This document shows, piece after piece, positions 57,108 through 64,000 of a DNA stretch of 64,000 nucleotides. Source of the stretch: Demequina muriae (GTDB lineage Bacteria; Actinomycetota; Actinomycetes; Actinomycetales; Demequinaceae); NCBI RefSeq assembly GCF_030418295.1, contig NZ_JAUHQA010000001.1, positions 2,604,001 to 2,668,000 of the forward strand. Direction: 5' to 3'. The first letter of the stretch is position 1; each line of letters opens with the position of its first letter. The notes beneath the pieces were generated by a model that ran no database searches, had not been told where the DNA came from, and saw only the letters and a list, made by a program, of their open reading frames with translations. The position numbers and the translations under genes are program-made.

Positions 57108-58547
57108 TTGAGCGAGCAACAGCCTGCTCCGGGTGGCATCACCGCCGTGGACCTGGACGGCACTCTGCTGAGGTCAGACCTGCTGTGGGAAGCGGCGGCT
57201 CGCCACGCCACGAGCAGCGGCCGCGGCCCCTTCGACGTGGTCCGGTGGGCTGTGCGCGGGCGTGCTCACCTCAAGTCAGAACTGGCGTCGCGGGTCCCCG
57301 TCGATGCCGGCGCACTGCCGTACCGGACCGAAGTGGTCGATGAACTTGCCGGGATCGCACGTGCCGGAGGCCGCGTCATCCTCGCGACTGCAGCCGCGCG
57401 CTCGCACGCGGATCCGGTGGCCGCCCACCTGGGCTTCGTCGAGGCGGTGCTCGCCACCGACGCGGACGGAGTGAACCTGCGCGGAGACGCGAAGGCCGAT
57501 GCGATCGAGGCGTACGCGGATGGCGCGCCATGGACGTATTGGGGGGACTCGCTCGCCGACGTGCCGGTGTGGCGACGCAGCGATGCGGCTGTCGTCGTCG
57601 ATGCGGGACGGCGCGTGACGCAGGCATCGGAGGGACTCGGCGTGCCCGTTCGTCACGTCCGTACCGACCGGCCCTCCACTCCCCTGGCATGGCGGTCGGG
57701 CCTGCGTGTCCACCAATGGGCCAAGAACGCGCTCGTGCTCGTACCGTTGCTGACAGGTCATCTGCTGTTCGAGCCGGAGGCCGTCGTCAAGGCGCTGGCC
57801 GCCGTGGCCGCGTTCTCCGCGATGGCATCCGCGATCTACCTAATCAACGACCTTGCGGATCTGTCCGCTGACAGAGCGCACGCGACCAAGCGACACCGTG
57901 CTCTCGCGGCGGGGTGGATCAGCGTGCGGGCAGCCCTGGTCGCGGCGGCCGCGCTCGTGGTCGTCTCCGTCGCGATCGCTGCCGCGATCGGCTGGCTCTT
58001 CACTGCGGTCGTGGTGGTGTACGCCGTGGCGACGACGCTCTACTCGCTGTGGATCAAGCGCAAGATCGTCGCGGACGTGGTGGGACTCGCGATGCTCTAC
58101 ACCTGGCGCATCATCGCTGGCTGCGCCGCGATCAACGTGGTCCCCTCGATCTGGATCCTCGCCTTCAGCGTCTTCCTCTTCTTCAGCCTCGCCGTGATGA
58201 AGAGGTACGCCGAGATCGTCAATCACGATCAGTCGGCATCGGGCAGGGACTACCACCAGATCGATGCCCCGTTGCTCCTGGCGATCGGCACCTCGTCGGG
58301 AATGGCGGCCGTGCTCGTCGCGGTCCTGTACCTCGATTCGCCTCAGGTCTACGAGCTCTACTCGTTCCCGCCCGCGCTCTGGGCGGTCATTCCGCTGCTG
58401 GTCTACTGGATCGTCAGGTTCTGGATGGTCGCGGCACGCGGCGGCGTGGACGACGACCCGCTGGTGTTCGCCCTCACGGACCGCACCAGTCTGATGGTGT
58501 TCGCCCTGATCGGAGTCGCGGGCGCCGTCGGGATGGTCGTGCCCTGA
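57108..58547 (+). CDS. HAD phosphatase-UbiA prenyltransferase fusion
   Basis: A 479-residue fusion. The N-terminal HAD domain (residues 1-205) has all four motifs: AVDLDGTLLRSD, ILATAAARSH, a Lys in RGDAKADAIEAY and YWGDSLADVPVW. The C-terminal UbiA domain (about 215-479) has nine or so helices and NDLADLSADRAHATKRHRAL (the N-D-x2-D-x3-D prenyl-PP site with the K-R-H-R-A-L-A-A-G end) near 250. UbiA relatives such as Rv3806c transfer phosphoribose to decaprenyl phosphate; a fused phosphatase could remove the 5-phosphate. This is inference. TTG 57108 follows a GAGGGGG site and precedes the first HAD strand; an upstream start is possible. Confidence 0.85.
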   Translation: MSEQQPAPGGITAVDLDGTLLRSDLLWEAAARHATSSGRGPFDVVRWAVRGRAHLKSELASRVPVDAGALPYRTEVVDELAGIARAGGRVILATAAARSHADPVAAHLGFVEAVLATDADGVNLRGDAKADAIEAYADGAPWTYWGDSLADVPVWRRSDAAVVVDAGRRVTQASEGLGVPVRHVRTDRPSTPLAWRSGLRVHQWAKNALVLVPLLTGHLLFEPEAVVKALAAVAAFSAMASAIYLINDLADLSADRAHATKRHRALAAGWISVRAALVAAAALVVVSVAIAAAIGWLFTAVVVVYAVATTLYSLWIKRKIVADVVGLAMLYTWRIIAGCAAINVVPSIWILAFSVFLFFSLAVMKRYAEIVNHDQSASGRDYHQIDAPLLLAIGTSSGMAAVLVAVLYLDSPQVYELYSFPPALWAVIPLLVYWIVRFWMVAARGGVDDDPLVFALTDRTSLMVFALIGVAGAVGMVVP

Positions 58548-58587
58548 TGCGCTCTGGACGGCTCTTCCGCGCCACGAACCGGGTCGC

Positions 58588-58593
58588 TACCAT
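58588..58593 (+). promoter_or_regulatory. -10 element TACCAT for the GT-C-like gene
   Basis: TACCAT predicts a transcript start near 58600 and a leader of about 23 bases with CGGAGGGGG before the ATG at 58623. Confidence 0.4.
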
Positions 58594-58622
58594 GGCTCCA
58601 CGGTCAGCGGAGGGGGTGCCGG

Positions 58623-60233
58623 ATGGCGGGTAGCAGCGCAGTGGACGCGAGCGAGGCGTCCACGGAGAGGTCGGCTCGCGGTCCGTCCTGGGTACGCCGC
58701 GCAGTGGCGAGCCAGTGGACGTGGATTCTTGCGGGAACCCTCGTGCTCGTGACGGCATGGCTGCCCACGTGGCGGGTGCCGGTCATCGGTGACGACTTCT
58801 ACTACTCCCTCGGGAGGTACTACGACTACGGCGGTTCTGTGTGGACCGTTCTCGCCAATGCCTGGCACGACGACCTTCAGCCGAATCGCTACAACCCGGT
58901 CGGACGCGAGTTCTCACTGACGAACCACGTGCTCGCACGCGAGTCGAGTGCGTGGTGGGGTGTCGATCTCACGTACTACTTCCGCGTCCAGACGCTGGCC
59001 TTGATCTGGGGCGCCGTGCTGGCGGGGTCGTTCGCCTTCCGTGCGGCCGTGCGGTACGTCCACCCGTCGAACCAGGTCCGGCTGTGGCCGGTGTTCGCGG
59101 GGCTCGCGGCTGGCTATGCCGTCGTGATGCAGCTGCACATCAACTCGCATGACCCGTCGATCACGATCGCGGAGATCGGCTACGGCACCCCGATCCTCGC
59201 CTTCGCATTGATGACCCTCGCCTTCCGATTGGTGACACCGCCAGCGCGGTGGCCTCGCGCTGCCGTGGCGTACTGCGTGCTCGCTCTGGTGGGCACGGTG
59301 TACTACGAGACGTTCGTGACTGCAGTTGCGGCGTGCACGGCGCTGTTCGTCGTCGAATGGCTCCGCGGGCGCCTTCCCCGGCGGCGCCTGCTGTGGCTGG
59401 TCGGTGCAGGCGCGGCGCTGCCCGCATCCGTCGCGCTGGCGGGACGCGCGTGGGTGGCGACCCAGGACGTGCCCTACTACCGCGGCACGGACCTCGTGCT
59501 CGGTCCGGAGGGCCTCAAGGTGCTCGCCAACTTCGTGCTGGGCACCGTGCCCGGCTCCGCATGGCCCCACACGACCTTTGCGATCGGCGGTGCGCCCCTT
59601 TCAGTGCCGGGGATCGCTGGAGGTCTCCTGATCGGCGTCCTCGCCACGGTGATCGCATGGGGGCTGCTGAGAGGCGGAATGCCGCGGCTTCGCCCCGGGC
59701 GTGGGCTCTGGTGGGTGGCCGCGGTGTACGGCGCACATCTCATCGGGTCCTTCGCGATGCAGTCGTTCACCACCAAGTACGTCCGTGAGATCTGGCACCA
59801 CCACGTGGTGTACCTCGCCTACGGCACCGCAGTCATCATGGTGGCGACCGCCGCGCTCGTCGCCTTCGCCTTTCTGCCGCGACGCGGGGTGACACGGGCC
59901 ATGCCAGTGGTGCTGGTGGCGATCACCGCCTTCGCTGTGGCACAGCAGTCGGTCAACGTCGCGGTCGCGAACCACCTACGCGAGGTGTATCGCGGTCCCC
60001 TGCTCGTGGCGAGCGAAGTGACCACCGATGCCGGCACGGATGCGACGCGATGCGCGGCCCTCCGTGAGCTCTCGCTGGGGAACCCCTTCCATGACATGGG
60101 CAGCTTCCCCGAGTTGGCCGAGGAGATCAATGTCGGCTACGCATGGGACTTCGGCATGGCCTTCTGCACCGATACGGAGCGGATCGTCGAGGAGGCCCCG
60201 GAGCCTCTGGTGCCGGAGCCTCAGGTGGAGTGA
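58623..60233 (+). CDS. Multi-pass membrane protein, possible GT-C glycosyltransferase
   Basis: I do not recognise the exact family of this 536-residue protein. It has about eleven hydrophobic helices, for example TWILAGTLVLVTAWLPTWRV, VQTLALIWGAVLAGSFAF, YCVLALVGTVYYETFVTAV and AVIMVATAALVAFAFL. The first outside loop starts with an acidic pair, VIGDDFYYSLGRYYDYGG, the place where GT-C enzymes that use polyprenyl-phosphate sugars carry their catalytic Asp. The C-terminus is a hydrophilic acidic tail with two cysteines. Its place next to the HAD-UbiA fusion and the Wzm/Wzt exporter suits a sugar-transferring role. It overlaps the convergent GT4 gene by 13 bases. Confidence 0.7.
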   Translation: MAGSSAVDASEASTERSARGPSWVRRAVASQWTWILAGTLVLVTAWLPTWRVPVIGDDFYYSLGRYYDYGGSVWTVLANAWHDDLQPNRYNPVGREFSLTNHVLARESSAWWGVDLTYYFRVQTLALIWGAVLAGSFAFRAAVRYVHPSNQVRLWPVFAGLAAGYAVVMQLHINSHDPSITIAEIGYGTPILAFALMTLAFRLVTPPARWPRAAVAYCVLALVGTVYYETFVTAVAACTALFVVEWLRGRLPRRRLLWLVGAGAALPASVALAGRAWVATQDVPYYRGTDLVLGPEGLKVLANFVLGTVPGSAWPHTTFAIGGAPLSVPGIAGGLLIGVLATVIAWGLLRGGMPRLRPGRGLWWVAAVYGAHLIGSFAMQSFTTKYVREIWHHHVVYLAYGTAVIMVATAALVAFAFLPRRGVTRAMPVVLVAITAFAVAQQSVNVAVANHLREVYRGPLLVASEVTTDAGTDATRCAALRELSLGNPFHDMGSFPELAEEINVGYAWDFGMAFCTDTERIVEEAPEPLVPEPQVE

Positions 60234-61384
60234 CGCCGCCACGCCTGCGCCACCACGCCAGCCGTGCGGGCGATCGATAGGCGATCGGCGGCCTCAGCGC
60301 GGGCGTCGGGGTCGATGATCAGCCGCCGCGGGTCATCCAGCAGCGCACTCACCGCACCCGCCAACGCCGACACGTCCCCCGGGGCCACCAGGACGCCGTG
60401 CGGACCCCGGGAACTGTGGGATCGATCGCGGTCGTCACGTTGCGGAACCATGATCTCCGGCACGCCCCCGGCCTCGGTGCCGACGACGGCGACCCCCAGC
60501 GCCACTGCCTCCGCCACGACCTGGCCGAACGGCTCGGGCGTCGGCGAGGCATGCACCAGCACGCTCAGACCTGCGATGGTTCCCGCAGGATCGTCGGTCC
60601 AGCCCACCATCTCCACGGTGTCCCCGGCGGCCTGACGCACCTCCTGCTCGTAGGGCGCATCGGCGAACATCGCTGTGCCAACGATGACGAACCTGGCATC
60701 GGGATGGCGCCGCCTGACCTGGTGCGCTGCTTGAATGAACTCGAGCTGACCCTTGGTCGGCGAGATGCGACCCACCAGGCCCACCACCGGAGCGGCGGGG
60801 AGCACGCGCTCCCGTTGCGCCAGCGCCGGCGCGAGCCCGGGATACGCGACGACCGTCCGCTCCTGTGCTCTGAGCGGAAGCGTCGCTGCCGTCGCCTCCG
60901 AGTTGGCGACGATGCCGCGTGGGCCCCGTGCGGCCAGCATGCCCATCGCTCGCGCTACCGGGGCGGGGAGGTAGTCGGGTGCGAGTCGATCGTGGAGGTG
61001 CCAGACCCAGGGCTGTCGCGCCATCCCTGCGACCAGGCCAACGACCACCGCGGCCTTCAGCGAGTTCGCGACGACGAGGTCCGGGTCGAGACTGCGAAGC
61101 ACTCGGCGCAGCTGCCGTGCGACGCCGACCGTCGCGGGGAGCGAGCGCGTCGCGCTCACGCGACCGGCGTCGGTGCGCGTCACCTTCTGGATGCCGCGCC
61201 CCGCGATGACGGTGACGGGAATCCCGTCAGTCTCGAGCCGGTCGACGAGGTCTCCGTGACTCCACGTCACGACGTGAACGTCGAACTCTCCCGGCTCCAG
61301 GGCCGCGACGAGCCGCAGCAACGCCAGCTCGGCGCCGCCCAGCTCGGCGGTATGCGTCACGACGACGACTCGTAGGCCCGGCAC
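60221..61384 (-). CDS. GT4-family glycosyltransferase
   Basis: A 387-residue GT-B glycosyltransferase. The N-terminal domain opens LRVVVVTHTAELGGAELALL with the acceptor-site glycines, then WVWHLHDRLAPDYLPAPVAR. The C-terminal donor domain has VVGLVGRISPTKGQLEFIQA near residue 200, VGTAMFADAPYEQEVRQAA, and the E-x7-E motif in HASPTPEPFGQVVAEAVALG near 290, then GTEAGGVPEIM. I chose the GTG at 61384 because a TACACT box lies exactly six bases upstream; the frame stays open eight codons further to 61408. Confidence 0.88.
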   Translation of the reverse strand: MPGLRVVVVTHTAELGGAELALLRLVAALEPGEFDVHVVTWSHGDLVDRLETDGIPVTVIAGRGIQKVTRTDAGRVSATRSLPATVGVARQLRRVLRSLDPDLVVANSLKAAVVVGLVAGMARQPWVWHLHDRLAPDYLPAPVARAMGMLAARGPRGIVANSEATAATLPLRAQERTVVAYPGLAPALAQRERVLPAAPVVGLVGRISPTKGQLEFIQAAHQVRRRHPDARFVIVGTAMFADAPYEQEVRQAAGDTVEMVGWTDDPAGTIAGLSVLVHASPTPEPFGQVVAEAVALGVAVVGTEAGGVPEIMVPQRDDRDRSHSSRGPHGVLVAPGDVSALAGAVSALLDDPRRLIIDPDARAEAADRLSIARTAGVVAQAWRRHST

Positions 61385-61390
61385 GCTCCG

Positions 61391-61396
61391 AGTGTA
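61391..61396 (-). promoter_or_regulatory. -10 element TACACT for leaderless GT4 gene
   Basis: TACACT on the minus strand is followed by six bases and the GTG at 61384. Confidence 0.55.
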
Positions 61397-61448
61397 GTGG
61401 GGGGTCACGCCCGCGTTCAGGGGCCTACCCGGCCCATCGCGCGAGCAC

Positions 61449-61454
61449 TAGCAT
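61449..61454 (+). promoter_or_regulatory. -10 element TAGCAT upstream of a short leader ORF
   Basis: TAGCAT is followed by six bases and an ATG at 61461, the same spacing as the leaderless starts elsewhere. That ATG opens a 33-codon frame (61461-61562) whose stop falls within the start region of the next gene. Confidence 0.5.
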
Positions 61455-61460
61455 GGCGGC

Positions 61461-61562
61461 ATGCGCCCCTTCTCCCCTGGCACCCACCGCGATGGGGCGC
61501 GCTTCCTCGGGCGTCCGCACCGCACGGCGGAGCTCGGCTCACTCCGGAGAATCCGTGGCTGA
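61461..61562 (+). CDS. Possible 33-residue leader peptide
   Basis: A short frame beginning MRPFSPGTHRDGARFLGRPH and ending RIRG, placed six bases after a TAGCAT box as if leaderless. Its TGA overlaps the first codons of the next gene (GTGGCTGA), which would allow translational coupling. The composition is Arg/Gly/His-rich and shows no domain. It could equally be a chance frame, with the larger gene starting at ATG 61453. Confidence 0.3.
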   Translation: MRPFSPGTHRDGARFLGRPHRTAELGSLRRIRG

Positions 61563-62415
61563 GCGCACGCTCGGGGCATACGTGCTCCCCGGGGACCCGG
61601 TGTGGCTCGCCCGCACCCTCGCCCAGTACTACCCGATGCTCTCCGCGCTGGCGGTTCCCGTGCCTTCCGACGGTCTGAGCTGGACGGGCCGCCCGCTGCC
61701 CGTCGCCGAGACGCTCGCGATCATTGATGCGCTCGACACACGGGGCCTGGCGGACCGCTTCGAGGGGCGTTGGACGAACCTCGACAGGCCCCGGGACGCC
61801 GGCACGGCTCAGCGCCAGGCTGCGCTGGATCGCGTCGGTGACGGCGTGGACTGGGTGCTCCAGATCGACAACGACGAGCTTCTTCCCCATCCCGAGGCAT
61901 TGTCGGCGGTGCTCGACGAGGCGGACCGTGTGGGCGCGATCGCAGTCGAATGGCCCATGCGGGTGCTGTATCGACGCACCCGACGGACCGTGCTGGAAGT
62001 GGTCGCCGCCAACGGAGCACCCGTCTACGACTATCCGGGCCCCATCGCTGTGCGCCCGGGTGCGCTGCTGACCGAGGCACGCCGTGCGGCAGGTCCGCTG
62101 CTGAGGGTCGCGGTCGAGGGCGACGATCAGTCGTTGCAGATCACCCGAGCACCAGAGGCCGATGAGTTCCGAGCGACTCTGCTCCAGCCCGAGCATGCGA
62201 TCCTGCACAACTCGTGGGCACGTCATCCGCGCGACGTGTGGCGGAAGGTCACGTCATCCGGGCATTCCCGCGACTTCGGCCTGGCCCGCTACTACGCGAC
62301 GCGGTGGCTCAGCTCACCGCTGACGTGGCGGGTGCAGCGCGACGTTCACCCGTTCTCGAGTGGGCTGTGGCCCGCGCTCGCGCGGCGGGAGAACGCCGGC
62401 GTCTATGCCGACTGA
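61555..62415 (+). CDS. GT-A-like glycosyltransferase-type protein
   Basis: A 286-residue protein with features of a GT-A glycosyltransferase (GT2/GT92-like): an N-terminal segment LGAYVLPGDPVWLARTLAQY, the DXD-like WVLQIDNDELLPHPEALSAV near residue 100, and the C-terminal HNSWARHPRDVWRKVTSSGH near 222. I cannot place it in a defined family. GTG 61555 follows GGAGA with good spacing and begins the similarity-like region; ATG 61453 in the same frame is an alternative giving 320 residues. It lies between the GT4 gene and the exporter pair and probably acts on the same glycan. Confidence 0.6.
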   Translation: MAERTLGAYVLPGDPVWLARTLAQYYPMLSALAVPVPSDGLSWTGRPLPVAETLAIIDALDTRGLADRFEGRWTNLDRPRDAGTAQRQAALDRVGDGVDWVLQIDNDELLPHPEALSAVLDEADRVGAIAVEWPMRVLYRRTRRTVLEVVAANGAPVYDYPGPIAVRPGALLTEARRAAGPLLRVAVEGDDQSLQITRAPEADEFRATLLQPEHAILHNSWARHPRDVWRKVTSSGHSRDFGLARYYATRWLSSPLTWRVQRDVHPFSSGLWPALARRENAGVYAD

Positions 62416-62456
62416 GAAGCATCGCCGACTGAAAATCAGCTGATCGTGCCCGCGGG

Positions 62457-63284
62457 CTAGATCACGTCAGCGAAGCCGCGCTCCATCTTCTGGAACACCA
62501 TCGTGCCCGCGACCAGCACCACGAGACCGACGCCGACGACGCCGAACATCTGCCACACGGGCGGTGCGTACAGGTCCAGGATCGACCACCGGAAGCACTC
62601 CATCAGCCACGTCAACGGGTTGATCTGGAAGAGCCACGCGAGATCAGCGGGCACGGCCTCGAGCGAGTACGCCACGGGCGTCGCGAAGAACAGCACCTGG
62701 GTGAACCACGGCAGCACGTACCCGACGTCGCGGTACTTGACCATCATCGCCGATGCGGCGAGGCCCACGCCCAGCGCGATCATCACCGCAGCGAGAAGCC
62801 AGACCGGCAGCAGCAGCAGGCCCCAGCCGGGTGCGACGCCGAACACGATCAGCAGGATCGCGAGGAGTACGCATGCCACGGCGAAGTCGAGCAGCACCGA
62901 CAGCACGGTCGACAGGGGTACGAGCATCCGTGGGAAGAACACTTTGGACACCAGCGATTGATTCGCCACCAGGGACGCCGATGATCGGGAGATCACGCCC
63001 TCGAAGAGGTTCCAGGCCAAGACGCCCGCGAAGCTGAATACCAGGTACGGCACGCCCTGGCTGGGCAGGTCCGCGACCTGGCCGAAGACGATGGAGAACA
63101 GTCCCGCCGCCACCAGCGGTTGGATGATGACCCACGCGATGCCCACCACCGTCTGGCGGTATCGCAACACGATGTCCCGGGTGCCGAAGCGCCAGAAAAC
63201 TTCCCTCGCGCCCCACAGTTCGCGGAAGGGAGGCATGCCGATGCCCGTGGGGGGCGTGATGACGGTGCGCTTCGCAGTGGTCAT
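62457..63284 (-). CDS. wzm: ABC-2 polysaccharide exporter permease (Wzm/TagG-type)
   Basis: A 275-residue ABC-2 permease. It has the amphipathic interface helix before the first membrane span (REVFWRFGTRDIVLRYRQTV), then six membrane helices (GIAWVIIQPLVAAGLFSIVF, VPYLVFSFAGVLAWNLFEGV, DFAVACVLLAILLIVFGVAP and others), and the family loop VFFPRMLVPLSTVLSVLLDF. It forms the channel that carries a lipid-linked glycan or teichoic-type polymer across the membrane. The ATG at 63284 overlaps the stop of the ATPase gene upstream by four bases. Confidence 0.92.
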   Translation of the reverse strand: MTTAKRTVITPPTGIGMPPFRELWGAREVFWRFGTRDIVLRYRQTVVGIAWVIIQPLVAAGLFSIVFGQVADLPSQGVPYLVFSFAGVLAWNLFEGVISRSSASLVANQSLVSKVFFPRMLVPLSTVLSVLLDFAVACVLLAILLIVFGVAPGWGLLLLPVWLLAAVMIALGVGLAASAMMVKYRDVGYVLPWFTQVLFFATPVAYSLEAVPADLAWLFQINPLTWLMECFRWSILDLYAPPVWQMFGVVGVGLVVLVAGTMVFQKMERGFADVI

Positions 63285-64000
63285 GAGGTGGCCTCGTAGC
63301 TGAAGTCCGCCAGCACGATGCCGGCCTTGAGCGCCTCTTCCGAAGTGAGCTCGGGATACGGGTAGTGCGGGAGCACCTCGAACGTGTCGGCGCCCTCCCA
63401 GGTGTCGAGGATGCCCGCCTGGCACACCGACACCTTGATGCTGTACTGACCGGGCTTGAGCCAGAGGTTTTTCACGCGCAGCACAGGCCGGTGAGCCTGC
63501 GCAGGGTCGAACCACTGGCCGACGGCACGCGAGTCGCATTGCACGATCGACGTGCCGTTGATGTCGTCCACGTGGCAGGACACGAAGTAGTCGCCCACCA
63601 TGTCCGGCGCCGCGGGCAGATCGAGTTCGACCACGATGTCGTCGTCGGGGTTCTGCTGCTGGGTCTCCACTCGCACGCCGCTGAGTCGGATCTGACCGGT
63701 TCCCGGACGGCGATGCGCCTCCACCTGCTCCGTCCGCAGGCGCGAGAAGCTGCTGCGATACGCGTCCATCGCACCGTCGACGCTGCCCGAGTACACCAGC
63801 CGGCCCTTGTCGAGGTAGATCGCAGAGGTGCACAGGTTCACGACCGTCTGGGGCTGGTGACTGACGTACAGCACGGTGCGACCGTCGCGCGCGACGTCCT
63901 TCATCTTCTGCAGCGACTTGCGCTGGAACTCCGCGTCGCCCACGGCGAGCACCTCGTCGATGGCGAGGATCTCGGTCTCGAGGTGGGCCGCGACCGAGAA
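63281..64000 (-). CDS. wzt: ABC polysaccharide exporter ATPase with Wzt C-terminal domain (partial)
   Basis: The 5' end is beyond the right edge of the window; 239 residues are visible. They begin in the ATPase core: the Walker B ILAIDEVLAVGDAEFQRKS and the switch His in VLYVSHQPQTVVNLCTSAI are visible, then YLDKGRLVYSGSVDGAMDAY. After it a C-terminal beta-sandwich (about the last 150 residues, starting near GTGQIRLSGVRVE) resembles the Wzt carbohydrate-binding domain that selects terminally modified glycans for export. It powers the Wzm channel encoded by the overlapping next gene. Confidence 0.92.
   Translation of the reverse strand, partial: FSVAAHLETEILAIDEVLAVGDAEFQRKSLQKMKDVARDGRTVLYVSHQPQTVVNLCTSAIYLDKGRLVYSGSVDGAMDAYRSSFSRLRTEQVEAHRRPGTGQIRLSGVRVETQQQNPDDDIVVELDLPAAPDMVGDYFVSCHVDDINGTSIVQCDSRAVGQWFDPAQAHRPVLRVKNLWLKPGQYSIKVSVCQAGILDTWEGADTFEVLPHYPYPELTSEEALKAGIVLADFSYEATS

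Noticed and set aside
1-64000. tRNA, rRNA, CRISPR array, insertion sequence or prophage
   Set aside because: No cloverleaf, rRNA core, regularly spaced repeats, transposase or phage genes were recognised. Intergenic spaces are too short for most of these. A tRNAscan or Rfam search was not possible here.
46409-64000. A phage-defence or toxin-antitoxin island in the accessory regions
   Set aside because: No nuclease, toxin, reverse transcriptase or defence ATPase was seen apart from the HNH protein at 244-1782; the accessory genes fit glycan synthesis and small-molecule resistance.

Overview
The window is about 70% GC and densely coded. Its gene set (RbpA, GarA and the MerR regulator FtsR, PafB/PafC, a HelY-type helicase, a helicase-deficient PriA, HNH/DUF222 protein) points to a high-GC Gram-positive actinobacterium. 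The gene orders coaBC-metK-priA-fmt-rsmB-rpe-rib and pafBC-tatAC-helY suggest Micrococcales (Cellulomonas/Demequina-like). The genus assignment is inference only. No rRNA, tRNA, CRISPR array, insertion sequence or prophage was recognised, and no gene-free stretch exceeds about 300 bases.

Region 1 (1-21.3 kb) is mostly conserved housekeeping on the + strand: the end of coaBC, an inserted HNH-endonuclease gene, metK, priA, fmt, rsmB, rpe, the complete riboflavin set (ribD, ribE, ribBA, ribH) linked by 1-4 base start/stop overlaps, hisE-hisG, the DNA-damage regulators pafB-pafC, tatA-tatC, a lipid kinase, a Ski2-like helicase and lnt. A perfect hairpin separates these from convergent rbpA.

Region 2 (21.3-28 kb) is accessory: an arsenic module (arsR divergent from arsC and an aquaglyceroporin), an alpha/beta hydrolase overlapping a DMT-family exporter that is divergent from a MarR regulator, a small membrane protein, a secreted esterase and a flavodoxin. 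Region 3 (28-46.4 kb) is central metabolism and regulation: pyruvate carboxylase, two MerR regulators and GarA, a CDP-alcohol phosphatidyltransferase, two small related stress-type proteins, an RNB ribonuclease, PutA with a divergent LysR regulator, an EI24 membrane protein, an amidohydrolase, OsmC, an MFS exporter, a serine esterase and a degenerate PAP2-like membrane protein.

Region 4 (46.4 kb to the right edge) is a surface-polysaccharide locus: five GT2 glycosyltransferases (four close paralogues), two GT4 enzymes, a GT-A-like protein, a WbsX-like protein, a NodB deacetylase, two BioF2/FemAB-type GNAT transferases, a HAD-UbiA fusion, a multi-pass GT-C-like membrane protein, and the Wzm/Wzt ABC exporter, whose ATPase runs off the window. 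Together these suggest synthesis, decoration and ABC export of a wall or extracellular glycan, possibly using a polyprenyl-phosphate pentose donor.

A recurrent signal runs through the window. Many genes carry a TANNNT hexamer exactly 6-7 bases before the start codon and no ribosome-binding site, as expected of leaderless mRNAs. This was used to fix several starts.
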